From assembly GCA_945861405.1 (NCBI GenBank), contig CAMAUL010000012.1:1-60201 (forward strand): DNA of 60,201 nt, written 5' to 3'. This stretch comes from Candidatus Methylobacter oryzae (GTDB lineage Bacteria; Pseudomonadota; Gammaproteobacteria; Methylococcales; Methylomonadaceae). The position numbers were made by a program, and so were the translations under genes. The stretch's first letter is position 1. Each line of letters opens with the position of its first letter. The notes under the pieces are model-generated. The model ran no database searches and was not told the DNA's origin. It saw only the letters and a program-made list of their open reading frames with translations. This document shows, in pieces, positions 7,699-16,644 of this stretch.

Positions 7699-9309
7699 TT
7701 AAGAACTACACGACAACATCGAACATCCTGCCCGCTGCCTTGCCCAGTCGGGGCGTTTTAAGGCGAATTCTTCCTTGCCAAGTTGTTCGTCGTAGGGATG
7801 GCGCAACAGTTCCAACAACTCGTTGACCATAGAAAAATCGTCCTGCTCCGCCTTGTCTATCGCCAGTTGCGCCAGGTAATTTCTCAACACATACTTGGGG
7901 TTGGCGGCGTTCATAGTTTTGATTCGCTCAACATCGGCTATGCCAGGTTGTTGCACCCGCTTGATATAAGCCTTGAGCCAGTTGCCCAAACGGGCTTTGT
8001 AGTCCTCGGTTAACTGCTCCGGCACATAATAAGCTTCCATCAACGGTGCCATCAAAGCCTCGTTATTGAGTTCAACATCCATGACCAGCACCGCCAGCTT
8101 GCGGTAAAAAATGGTCATGTCGGTTTCAACCGTTTGCAACAGGATCAACAGCTCGGTGTGTAACTCCTTATCTGTGGCAGGATCATAGGTACCTAAGCCA
8201 AGCTTAGCGGCAACCATGTTTTGCCAACCTTGCTCAAAGGTGTCTTTATAAGCATTGATCGCCTGTTGCAGAGGTTCGACCTGCTCTATCAAGGGATAAA
8301 TGGCATTGGCCAGCTGCCCCAAATTCCAGAAAGCGATTTGCGGCTGGTTGCCGAAACGATACCGACGATCCGCCGCATCGGTGGTATTCGGCGTCCAGTT
8401 GGGATCGTAATTTTCCAGCCAGCCGTAAGGGCCGTAGTCTATGGTGAGACCTAGTATCGACATATTATCGGTATTCATCACGCCATGCACAAAGCCGACC
8501 CGCTGCCAGTGCACAATCATTTCCGCCGTTCTGCGGCAGACTTCTTCAAACCAAGCCAGATACACGTCAAATGATGGCTCGCCCAAGTGAGGAAAGTCGG
8601 TACGGATCGTGTAATCCAGCAGTTTTTTCATCAGGTCGATCTCGCCCCTGGCGGCAAAAATCTGGAAATTGCCAAAACGGGTAAACGACGGCGCAACCCG
8701 GCAAACCACTGCGCCCGGTTCGGGTTTGGGATTGCCGTTGTAGAACATATCCCTGATAACCTCTTCGCCGGTCAGGATCAGGCTCAAGGCCCGCGTGGTC
8801 GGCACGCCCAGATGATACATGGCTTCGCTGCACAAAAATTCGCGCACCGAGGAGCGCAGCACCGCCAAGCCGTCCGCAGTCCTGGAATAAGGCGTTTCAC
8901 CCGCGCCTTTCAGTTGCAATGTCCAATACTCGCCTCGGCGATTGACTACCTCGCCCAAGTTAATCGCGCGACCATCACCGAGCTGTCCCGCCCAGTTGCC
9001 GAACTGGTGGCCGCCGTAACAGGTCGCATACGGTTCCATGCCGGGCAACAGTCGGTTGCCGACAAACACCTGGGTAAAATCGTCAGACTCGCAAACGGCC
9101 GAATCCAAATCCAGCAGCTCGGCAACCTCCCTGGAATAAGCGACGGTTTTGGGCGCGGCAACGGGAGTCGGCGACACCCGCGAATAACAGGCGCTAAGTA
9201 CCTGACGGCGATGGTTGGCGGTTTCGGGATCTGCGGGCAGCTCGCGAATAAAACGGTTATCGAAGATCAAGTCATCGAGCCTGGAATTTTTTGTTTTGGA
9301 ATTCATCAT
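7699..9309 (-). CDS. selO: SelO protein adenylyltransferase (YdiU/UPF0061)
   Basis: Pseudokinase-fold enzyme that transfers AMP to Ser/Thr/Tyr of target proteins, linked to oxidative stress. Motifs: GDGRAINLGE, KGAGETPYSRTADGLAVLRS, and HGVMNTDNMSILGLTIDYGP, which carries the catalytic-loop Asn and metal-binding Asp. The C-terminus is SMLSCSS, matching the Cys-Ser-Ser ending of bacterial SelO (selenocysteine in some eukaryotic homologues). At 536 residues it is longer than E. coli SelO (478). The start is ATGATG at 9309/9306 with a poor ribosome binding site. The 3' end is duplicated at 6822-6918. Confidence 0.95.
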   Translation of the reverse strand: MMNSKTKNSRLDDLIFDNRFIRELPADPETANHRRQVLSACYSRVSPTPVAAPKTVAYSREVAELLDLDSAVCESDDFTQVFVGNRLLPGMEPYATCYGGHQFGNWAGQLGDGRAINLGEVVNRRGEYWTLQLKGAGETPYSRTADGLAVLRSSVREFLCSEAMYHLGVPTTRALSLILTGEEVIRDMFYNGNPKPEPGAVVCRVAPSFTRFGNFQIFAARGEIDLMKKLLDYTIRTDFPHLGEPSFDVYLAWFEEVCRRTAEMIVHWQRVGFVHGVMNTDNMSILGLTIDYGPYGWLENYDPNWTPNTTDAADRRYRFGNQPQIAFWNLGQLANAIYPLIEQVEPLQQAINAYKDTFEQGWQNMVAAKLGLGTYDPATDKELHTELLILLQTVETDMTIFYRKLAVLVMDVELNNEALMAPLMEAYYVPEQLTEDYKARLGNWLKAYIKRVQQPGIADVERIKTMNAANPKYVLRNYLAQLAIDKAEQDDFSMVNELLELLRHPYDEQLGKEEFALKRPDWARQRAGCSMLSCSS

Positions 9310-9416
9310 AATAAAATCATACGCCGATTCGGTAGGGCGTTAAACTGACGTTTTGGGCGTATTCTTGCGGGTGTGATTATAAACTCAAGATAAACGATAT
9401 TGCGCTTATGTAGCAT

Positions 9417-9560
9417 CGTCATTCCGGCAGGGATTGCCGGAATCCAGAGCACAGGGATGTGAACGGTTGCGAACTGCGTAATTCCCTATACAAACTTGTG
9501 CTCCTCTTTGATATTGCCATCCATGGCCCCTGGATCCCGGCAATCCCTGCCGGGATGACG
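9417..9560. repeat. Composite inverted repeat, CGTCATTCC type
   Basis: 31-nt arms face each other: 9417-9447 starts CGTCATTCCGGCAGGGATTG, and 9530-9560 ends CCCTGCCGGGATGACG. They match except for a couple of positions and are separated by 82 bp with no evident gene. This is a common class of dispersed repeat in proteobacteria. Together with AT-rich filler it makes up the 448-bp gap between selO and the multicopper oxidase; no other feature is seen there. Confidence 0.8.
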
Positions 9561-9757
9561 TGTTGTATAGATACCTATGCGCTCAAAAAACAGGTGCGGG
9601 AAATAATCTTCCAAAACCGCACTTTAAATCACACCTTATATTCTAGCGTTAAACATGAATTCTCCCTGAGATTCGGTTAATATATCCGCTTTAAAAAACC
9701 TCCGCTTTCGGATGGCGGTGTGTCGTTTTTATTTAATGAATTTTCTGAGGTCGTCGT

Positions 9758-11494
9758 ATGCGTAAAAATCTTCTTACCTTCATTTGTGGCGCTACATTGC
9801 TCCTTATGCATCCTTGGAGTCAAGCGGCCAGTGATTTACCCCCCACAGCCAAGGTGGACATGGGGCCGGTAGAAGAAGTCTGTTCCGACTTTACTGATCC
9901 CGCATGGCGCAAAGAGCAAGTCATCGATGGCGTAAAGATACAGGCGTCGCATCTCTGTAATCCCGACAATCCGGCTGACATTGCCGCATTCGTCAAAGGC
10001 ACCAACGGCGTTTCCATGGCAACGCTGATGGAAACCCAACTCGCAGCCGACGCAATCACTATGTCTGACGACGTTGACGGCGACGGCGACCCGGACAAAA
10101 TCGTTATCAAACTGGAAATTGCCGAGCTTAACGGTCATTCTCCTGATATGAAAGATCCAACCACCACATTCGACATTGCGCCGGGCATACAGCCGACTTT
10201 TTGGGTTTTTGCCCCCAAAACCCGCGACATGTCCACCTTAAGCATTTACGAGCCGATAGCTAATCCATTGCTACGCGTACCGTCGCCGGTTATTCGCGTC
10301 GAGCAGGATGATGTGGTCTGGCTGGTTCTGGAAAACACTCATTATTTACCGCATTCCATCCATTTGCACGGCATCGACCATCCCTTTATGGATATGAGCG
10401 GCACCGGCAACGACGGGGTTGCGCAAACCAGCAACATGGATGTAATGCCCGGACAAAGCAAAACCTATGTGATCAAGCCGCGCCAACCGGGCACCATGTA
10501 TTACCATTGCCATGTCCAGCCGCACACCCATATTCCTATGGGCTTGCAAGGTATTTTTGTGGTTGAAGAAAACCGTCCCAACAACTGGCCGCAAACTCTG
10601 AATGTCGGAGCCGGTCAAGTGCGCCATCCCTCCGTCGCGGTGCTGGAAAAATATTCACGCGAATATGACCTGCATTATCAATCGGCAGATAAGGAACTGC
10701 ATGAGCTTGTCGCCCGGTCAGCCAACGACCCGCGTCTGATTGCCAAGCATATCAACATGGAATACGACACCACCGATGCCACCGATGATTATTTCATGCT
10801 CAACGGCCGCTCGTTCCCTTATACCCTAAGGGAATCGCTGATTGAAATGAAACAGGATGAAAAAGTTAAACTGCGCGTCCTGAACGGCCACACCGAAGCC
10901 ATGGCTGTGCATATCCACGGCCACAAACCGACCGTGACCCATTATGACGGCGTCGATAACGGCCCCGGTTCCTATATCCAACGCGATGTGCATGGCATGG
11001 TGCCTGCACAGCGACTGGACATGGAATTAAGCGGCGTCGATGACGGCTTGCATAGCTTTGGTCAAGGCATCTGGATGTTCCATGACCATGTCGAAAAATC
11101 GTTTACCACTAACGGCGTTGGCGAAGGCGGCGACATCAGCTTGGTCGTCTATGACGGCTTCCTTGATGAAAAAGGCATCCCCAAATCGCACGGCATGAGC
11201 CTTGCGCCTTATTTCACTAAAGGCATGTGGAAACGCGAATACCCGATCTGGCAGGATTATGATGAGTGGCGTAGCTTAGGCCTGCCTGACTTGGCAGCCG
11301 CATACCAGCCGTCCAAAGTTGCGGTGCAAAACGTACAGGCACAATGGGCACCGCCAGCGACTCCGGCAGCCGACCAAGAAGGTTCCGTATTTGGGAAACT
11401 GTTGTTCGGTCTAATGCTCGGATTATTAAGCTATGTGCTGATAATCAACCGGCAGATGATTATCGACCGTGTTCGTAAATTGCTGAACAAATAA
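9758..11494 (+). CDS. Exported multicopper oxidase with C-terminal membrane anchor
   Basis: 578 residues. A Sec signal covers 1-23 (cleavage near SQAA-SD). Copper motifs: HLHG at 202-205, the type 1 plus trinuclear motif HCHVQPHTHIPM at 250-261, HIHG at 385-388 and HDH at 442-444. The T1-type motif is therefore in the N-terminal cupredoxin half and only type 2/3 ligands are visible in the C-terminal half, unlike classic three-domain laccases. A hydrophobic segment at about 546-563 followed by Lys/Arg looks like a membrane anchor, so the enzyme probably faces the periplasm. Residues 104-113 (DDVDGDGDPD) look like a calcium-binding loop. Substrate is unknown (metal, phenol or nitrogen compound). 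It appears monocistronic. Confidence 0.85.
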   Translation: MRKNLLTFICGATLLLMHPWSQAASDLPPTAKVDMGPVEEVCSDFTDPAWRKEQVIDGVKIQASHLCNPDNPADIAAFVKGTNGVSMATLMETQLAADAITMSDDVDGDGDPDKIVIKLEIAELNGHSPDMKDPTTTFDIAPGIQPTFWVFAPKTRDMSTLSIYEPIANPLLRVPSPVIRVEQDDVVWLVLENTHYLPHSIHLHGIDHPFMDMSGTGNDGVAQTSNMDVMPGQSKTYVIKPRQPGTMYYHCHVQPHTHIPMGLQGIFVVEENRPNNWPQTLNVGAGQVRHPSVAVLEKYSREYDLHYQSADKELHELVARSANDPRLIAKHINMEYDTTDATDDYFMLNGRSFPYTLRESLIEMKQDEKVKLRVLNGHTEAMAVHIHGHKPTVTHYDGVDNGPGSYIQRDVHGMVPAQRLDMELSGVDDGLHSFGQGIWMFHDHVEKSFTTNGVGEGGDISLVVYDGFLDEKGIPKSHGMSLAPYFTKGMWKREYPIWQDYDEWRSLGLPDLAAAYQPSKVAVQNVQAQWAPPATPAADQEGSVFGKLLFGLMLGLLSYVLIINRQMIIDRVRKLLNK

Positions 11495-11501
11495 GCCTAT
11501 A

Positions 11502-11526
11502 AGGGTGGACAACCTATGTCCACCCT
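11502..11526. repeat. Perfect short palindrome after the multicopper oxidase
   Basis: AGGGTGGACA and TGTCCACCCT flank a 5-nt loop, 8 bp after the oxidase stop. There is no U-tract, so it may be a REP-like element or a weak factor-dependent terminator. Confidence 0.65.
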
Positions 11527-11607
11527 ACCCTGCTATCAGAAAATAATCCATGACCACAATCGGTTTTCGATGTAGTGGGTACACCGCTACAACCGAGAAG
11601 GACTGAC

Positions 11608-14600
11608 TTGAATACAAATCCTCTCCCACTGCTACAGCGCATGAAAATATGGCAGTTATGGCAGTTATGGCTGTTCTCGGTGACCTTCTCGGTGCTGTTG
11701 ACTGAGGCGGTTGTCTCCGTCATGGGGCTATTATTAAAGGGCGAGATACCTCCCGATTATCTGCTGACCGGATTGGTTGCATCCTGTTTTGTGGCTACCC
11801 TGGTTGTGTCCCTGTTAAGCTTCTTTCTTGGAAAACTCACTGAAAGCCAGCTGCAACTGCATGCGATCATTGAGGCTGAACCTGAGTGCGTGAAGCTGGT
11901 GGCCGCTGACGGAACACTGTTGCAGATGAACCGTGCCGGACTGAACATGATCGAAGCGGATTCACTGGATCAGGTCGTCGGCCTGCATATGCCGCAACTT
12001 ATATTACCGGAATATCGGGATGCCTTCACAGCGCTGACCAAACGCGTGTTCGCGGGCGAGTCCGGCAACCTGAAATTCGAGCTGTGCGGACTCAAAGACT
12101 CACATCGCTGGTTGGATACGTACGCCGTTCCATTGCGCGACTCGCATGGGCGCATCAGCGCATTGCTTGCAGTGACACACGACATCACCGAACGCAAGCA
12201 AGCGGAAACCGCATTACGCGAAAGCGAAGACGCGCTTCGGCACTTGTTTGAAGACTCCAAAGACCCCATTCTGCTACTCAAAGATGGACGCTTCATCGAC
12301 TGCAACGCCGCCGCTTTGGCACAGCTTGGATACCAGTCAAAACCAGAACTCATCAATTGCAGGCCCGGTGAAATATCGCCCGTCCATCAACCCGATGGAC
12401 GTTTGTCTGAGGAGAAAGCATCTGAAATGATAGCCACCGCAATAGCAGCGGGTTATCACCGGTTCGAATGGCTACATCAAAGAGCCGACGGTTCGCCCCT
12501 TCCTGCCGAGGTGTCTCTAACGCCAATGACCGTGCAGGGCAAGCTGATTGTCCATGCCTGCTGGCGCGACATCACCGAGCGCAAGGCTATCGAAAACAAG
12601 TTGCGTAACCGCACCGACGAGCTGGCCTTACAAAATCAGATTCTTCAACTCATTAACCAAGGGGTTGGCCTAGCCGAGATATTGAACGCGTTAGCGCGCC
12701 ACATTGAAAGCCTGCATCCCAACATGTTATGTTCCATTTTATTGCTGGATGAAGACGGCAAACATCTGCGCCATGGCGCAGCCCCCAGCTTACCCGACTT
12801 CTACAATCAGGCCGTAGACGGCTTGGCGATAGGCGACGGAGTAGGTTCTTGCGGCACGGCGGCCTATCTCGGTGAGCGCGTCATCGTTGAAGATGTGCAG
12901 CAGCACCCTTATTGGCAAGCGTTTCGCGACCTTACCCAACAAGCTAATCTGCAAGCCTGCTGGTCGCAGCCCATCAAAAATAATCAGGGCCGAGTGCTCG
13001 GGACTTTCGCTGTCTATCATCGACTGCCGGCAAGACCAACAGAGACCGAAATCAACTTGATTGACCACTATACCGAGCTGGCGCAAGTGGCGATTGAGCG
13101 GAATCAATCAACGCTGCAAATAGCAGAATCCTTATCGATACTCAAGGCCACCTTGGAATCCACCGGCGAGGCCATTCTGGCTGTAGATCTAAATAACAAT
13201 TGGTTGTTGCACAACCAAAAATTCATTGATTTGTGGCAAATTCCAGATGAAATCATCGCTGCAAGAATAGGAGCTAAAGATGGTAGCGCAGAGTTGTTGT
13301 ACGGCCCTAACCAAATCAAAGACGCTGAGACTTTCTCAAATAAAGTAACCGAACTGTACGCGACCCCGGAAGCCCTCTCCTTCGATACTATTGAGTTTAA
13401 GGATGGAAGAATTATCGAGCGCTATTCAATCCCCAAGATGATCAACAACGAAGTCGTTGGCAGGGTGTGGAGTTTTCGCGACGTTACCGTGCAAAAACTG
13501 GCCGAGGCTGAATTGCGCATCGCCGCAGCCGCTTTTAACTCGCAAGAAGGTATGTCCATCACCGATGCCAATCAGATCATTTTAAAAACCAACAAAGCGT
13601 TCACCCGCGTTACCGGCTATGCCCCGGAAGAAGCCATCGGGCAAACCCATGCCATGCTTAAATCGGGTCGCCAGGATGCCCGCTTTTACCAAGCATTACA
13701 ACATAACCTGAAACAGGATGGCTACTGGGAAGGCGAAGTATGGAACAAACGCAAAAACGGGGAAATCTATCCCGCGTGGATTAACATCACCACGGTTCGT
13801 GATGCCCATAACCAGATCACCAACTACGTTACCGCGTTCACCGACATAACCAAAAACAAGGAAGCGGAAGATACGATTCATAACTTGGCTTATTACGATC
13901 CGCTAACCGCACTACCCAATCGCCGTCTGCTGTGGGAGCGGCTGAAACATGGCATCGAAGTCGCGCGGCGCGACGACGGCAAACAGCTGGCATTGCTGAT
14001 GCTTGACCTGGATCGTTTTAAAGCGGTCAATGACAGTATGGGACACTTGGCGGGTGATGAACTGCTACAACAAGTCGCTGCCCGCATCAAGGCTAGGCTG
14101 CGCGATGTCGATATGGTCGCCCGTTTAGGCGGCGATGAGTTTGTCGTGCTGTTGGAGGACATTACCCATCCTGAAGATGCGGCGCGGGTCGCAGAAGGAA
14201 TCGTCGCCGATTTAAGCAAACCTTTTGAATTACTTAAAAGCAGTAACATCCATCCCGAACTAAGCCGAAATGTCAGAATCGGTGCCAGCATAGGCATTAG
14301 CCTGTTTCCACAGCACGGTAACAACCCGGAAACATTGCTGGATAACGCCGACATTGCGCTCTATAAAGCCAAGGATGAAGGGCGCGGCTGCTTTGCCTAT
14401 TTTTCAGAAGAATTCACCGTTATCGCACGCGAGCGTATCGCACTGGAAACCCGCTTACGCCATGCCATTGAACAACTGCACTTGCGCGTTTATTATCAGG
14501 CGCAAATCGACATCGACAGCGGCAAGATAATCGGTGCCGAAGCGTTGGTGCGCTGGCATGATCCCATTGAGGGGCTGATTTCGCCAACCAGCTTTATTCC

Positions 14601-15201
14601 CATTGCCGAGGAAACCGGCCTGATCATGGAAATCGGCGCCTGGGTGCTGCGCGAGACTTGCCAGCAAGGACAGCGTTGGATAAATGCAGGCTTGCCGTCT
14701 ATAACCTTAGCGGTCAATGTCTCCCCCCACCAGTTCCGCCGTAGCGACATCAGCGCATTGGTCGCAGAAGTACTGCACGAAACCGGATTCCCCGCCGAGC
14801 TGCTGGAATTGGAATTAACCGAAAGCGGCTTAATGGAAAACGAAGACAAAGCCGTCGAAGTACTCAATAATCTACGCGCCCAGGGTGTTCGTCTGGCGAT
14901 TGACGACTTCGGCACCGGCTATTCGTCGCTGGCTTATCTGAAGCGTTTCCCCTTGGATGTGCTGAAAATCGACAAGAGCTTTATCGACGATATTCCATCA
15001 CTGCAAGACGACATGGAAATCACCGCAACGATAGTTGCGATGGGCCATATCTTAGGCTTCAAGGTGCTGGCCGAAGGCGTGGAAACGCTTGAGCAACTGG
15101 CCTTCCTGCGCGAAAAAGGCTGCGATACTTATCAAGGCTTCATCAAAAGCAAGCCCCTACCAGCCGAAGAATTTGCCCAGTTATTGCGTGATCAAGTCTA
15201 A
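11608..15201 (+). CDS. Membrane PAS/GAF diguanylate cyclase-phosphodiesterase (GGDEF-EAL)
   Basis: About 1197 residues. Two N-terminal membrane helices (about 13-35 and 48-70) are followed by two PAS domains (about 80-320), a GAF domain (about 335-495), two more PAS domains (about 510-755), GGDEF (about 765-935) and EAL (about 945-1190). The cyclase signature is intact (RLGGDEFVVLL, with DLDRFKAVND). The EAL domain keeps EALVRW and DDFGTGYSS, so both making and breaking c-di-GMP are possible. The start is TTG 11608, 6 nt after GAGAAGGAC; GTG 11575 has no ribosome binding site and ATG 11641 would shave the first membrane segment. Input signal unknown. Confidence 0.9.
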   Translation: MNTNPLPLLQRMKIWQLWQLWLFSVTFSVLLTEAVVSVMGLLLKGEIPPDYLLTGLVASCFVATLVVSLLSFFLGKLTESQLQLHAIIEAEPECVKLVAADGTLLQMNRAGLNMIEADSLDQVVGLHMPQLILPEYRDAFTALTKRVFAGESGNLKFELCGLKDSHRWLDTYAVPLRDSHGRISALLAVTHDITERKQAETALRESEDALRHLFEDSKDPILLLKDGRFIDCNAAALAQLGYQSKPELINCRPGEISPVHQPDGRLSEEKASEMIATAIAAGYHRFEWLHQRADGSPLPAEVSLTPMTVQGKLIVHACWRDITERKAIENKLRNRTDELALQNQILQLINQGVGLAEILNALARHIESLHPNMLCSILLLDEDGKHLRHGAAPSLPDFYNQAVDGLAIGDGVGSCGTAAYLGERVIVEDVQQHPYWQAFRDLTQQANLQACWSQPIKNNQGRVLGTFAVYHRLPARPTETEINLIDHYTELAQVAIERNQSTLQIAESLSILKATLESTGEAILAVDLNNNWLLHNQKFIDLWQIPDEIIAARIGAKDGSAELLYGPNQIKDAETFSNKVTELYATPEALSFDTIEFKDGRIIERYSIPKMINNEVVGRVWSFRDVTVQKLAEAELRIAAAAFNSQEGMSITDANQIILKTNKAFTRVTGYAPEEAIGQTHAMLKSGRQDARFYQALQHNLKQDGYWEGEVWNKRKNGEIYPAWINITTVRDAHNQITNYVTAFTDITKNKEAEDTIHNLAYYDPLTALPNRRLLWERLKHGIEVARRDDGKQLALLMLDLDRFKAVNDSMGHLAGDELLQQVAARIKARLRDVDMVARLGGDEFVVLLEDITHPEDAARVAEGIVADLSKPFELLKSSNIHPELSRNVRIGASIGISLFPQHGNNPETLLDNADIALYKAKDEGRGCFAYFSEEFTVIARERIALETRLRHAIEQLHLRVYYQAQIDIDSGKIIGAEALVRWHDPIEGLISPTSFIPIAEETGLIMEIGAWVLRETCQQGQRWINAGLPSITLAVNVSPHQFRRSDISALVAEVLHETGFPAELLELELTESGLMENEDKAVEVLNNLRAQGVRLAIDDFGTGYSSLAYLKRFPLDVLKIDKSFIDDIPSLQDDMEITATIVAMGHILGFKVLAEGVETLEQLAFLREKGCDTYQGFIKSKPLPAEEFAQLLRDQV

Positions 15202-15208
15202 AAGTCTC

Positions 15209-15264
15209 GTAGAGTACGCTGTGCGTACCTTTCGGCGTTCAATGGTACGCACAGCGCACCCTAC
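15209..15264. repeat. Palindromic repeat, GTAGGGTGCGCTGTGCGTACC type
   Basis: 21-nt arms at 15209-15229 and 15244-15264 pair with two mismatches around a 14-nt loop. It lies between the convergent GGDEF-EAL and B12-operon genes and could terminate both. It resembles dispersed palindromes common in methylotroph and sulfur-oxidiser genomes (recollection, not searched). Confidence 0.75.
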
Positions 15265-15298
15265 ATGGCTTTTCGTGGACTAACTGCGGAATTTTGGT

Positions 15299-15913
15299 TT
15301 ATCCGTGCCCATCCAAAAACGGATTAATATCAGGCGCGTTTTCAGGTTTAAAGTTTTCCGGCTTTGGTTCACCTAAATACTTTTCGCGCAAACTGTAATA
15401 AAGATCCAGGCGTTCCCATTTCGGTTCAGGCAATACCTGCTGCTCATCAGATAAAAACGGCGAAGGCAAAAAGACTGTCGTCAATTGGTCGCCAAAGCCG
15501 TTCCACAGCCGCAATCCCCAGCTGCGCCCGCCGCCGCATTTGCCGCCACGCATTTCAAAAAAACCACATTTTGCAACGGGACGATTTTTTCTCAGTTCTT
15601 CAGAGGGGCAATTCTTGTGCGATCCAATGCAAAGATGAAAATGCCAATGACCCAGGTCAACGGTCAGATAGCCATCAAGATAAGAAAGTTTTGGCTCTTT
15701 AGCAAAACGTACTTCAAAGACGGCGCCTTCAACGCAGGGGCCAACGACAATCTTATTCCAGTTTTTCGAGAACAGATCTTGCGACAGCTCTTTCATCTTT
15801 TCTTCGCTAGGCTCGAAGTACGTATATTCAGTAATTGTGCCACCCAGATTCTCAACCGTCTCGCGACTGATAACGGTTGAGCCAATTGTTGCCGTTGTCA
15901 TTTGTTTATCCAT
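15299..15913 (-). CDS. Uncharacterised protein of the cobalamin-riboswitch operon (DUF7676-like)
   Basis: 204 residues, cytosolic by appearance. Striking features are a His/Cys cluster YLTVDLGHWHFHLCIGSHK and a Cys/Gly-rich stretch KCGFFEMRGGKCGGGRSWGL, which could bind a metal or a cofactor. I associate it with the DUF7676-type proteins; no biochemical role is known to me. The start ATG 15913 has GAGG at good spacing and overlaps the stop of the upstream 54-residue gene by 8 bp, so translation is probably coupled. As the last gene of a B12-controlled unit it is a candidate corrinoid- or cobalt-handling protein (inference). Confidence 0.8.
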   Translation of the reverse strand: MDKQMTTATIGSTVISRETVENLGGTITEYTYFEPSEEKMKELSQDLFSKNWNKIVVGPCVEGAVFEVRFAKEPKLSYLDGYLTVDLGHWHFHLCIGSHKNCPSEELRKNRPVAKCGFFEMRGGKCGGGRSWGLRLWNGFGDQLTTVFLPSPFLSDEQQVLPEPKWERLDLYYSLREKYLGEPKPENFKPENAPDINPFLDGHG

Positions 15914-16070
15914 TGGCGACCTCGGGCTTTTGTGGTTCATTGTCATAACCGTAAGGGCAATGACGACACCCTGAATGGCAACAATAGCCGCGTTTCAAGT
16001 GGTATTCGGCTGTGTAAACTACCCAGCCGTCTTCACGATAAAAATCAACTTCTTCTGTCAAGTTCTTCAT
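15906..16070 (-). CDS. Small Cys-rich protein (DUF5522-like)
   Basis: 54 residues from ATG 16070, the start that leaves only the conserved domain. The core YTAEYHLKRGYCCHSGCRHC followed by PYG is typical of DUF5522-like small proteins, with four Cys in CC-x3-C-x2-C spacing suggesting an Fe-S cluster or zinc. It overlaps the 3' end of the membrane-protein gene upstream by 26 bp and the 5' end of the next gene by 8 bp, a tight operon. Function is unknown; its place under a B12 riboswitch is the main clue. Confidence 0.8.
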   Translation of the reverse strand: MKNLTEEVDFYREDGWVVYTAEYHLKRGYCCHSGCRHCPYGYDNEPQKPEVANG

Positions 16071-16626
16071 ATTTGGTTCGCGCGTCAGGCAGTGCATTGA
16101 ATAGTTTAACGATTGACAAACCAGCAACCGCATAACCCAAGGTATAACCAACATAAGGCAGGTAATACTGGGCTACCCGTGCAAAATATTGTCCCCAGGA
16201 TAAATCCGCATAACGGCCTGAAAACAAATAGAAGCTGCCGTTTGAAATGGCAAATGCAGCCGATGTTGCCAGCGTTATCAAACCAAACTGCATTAAAAGT
16301 TCAGTCATTTTCAGTGATTTAAATTCCGAGCAGTAGCGGCCTGCAAACCACATTACCGCATAAGTAGGAATCAGAAAAACGTAGGCGGGCGACACACACC
16401 AGCTGCTGGTGCCGTTTTGGATGGCGATGGTGTCAATCAACGCCGCCATGACAGCCAAGAAGATGAACAAGGCCTTTTTGCGGTAAAAACCGGCAAAGAA
16501 AAAAACCGCCAACGAAGCATCGGGCAGATGCAATACGTCGCCAAAGTGATGAAAGCGCGTCAGCACCATCAGCGCGATCAGGGGGATTGGTAAATATTCG
16601 GCTTGCAACCATTGTTTTATGTTCAT
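16045..16626 (-). CDS. Integral membrane protein of the B12 operon
   Basis: 193 residues with about five or six predicted membrane segments, for example IPLIALMVLTRF, ASLAVFFFAGFY, ALFIFLAVMAALIDT, AYVFLIPTYAVMWF and LITLATSAAFAI. Size and topology resemble ECF-transporter S components, but I see no diagnostic motif and do not recognise the family. It starts 18 bp after the btuB stop, so it is probably co-transcribed from the cobalamin riboswitch. A role in moving corrinoids, cobalt or a lower-ligand precursor across the inner membrane is an inference; no btuCD-like ABC genes are present here. Confidence 0.75.
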   Translation of the reverse strand: MNIKQWLQAEYLPIPLIALMVLTRFHHFGDVLHLPDASLAVFFFAGFYRKKALFIFLAVMAALIDTIAIQNGTSSWCVSPAYVFLIPTYAVMWFAGRYCSEFKSLKMTELLMQFGLITLATSAAFAISNGSFYLFSGRYADLSWGQYFARVAQYYLPYVGYTLGYAVAGLSIVKLFNALPDARTKYEELDRRS

Positions 16627-16644
16627 AGTGTTATCTCCAAAAGG

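Noticed and set aside
8587..9348. 253-codon open frame opposite selO
   Set aside because: Antisense to a strongly conserved gene, no recognisable product and no ribosome binding site; a shadow of selO codon bias.
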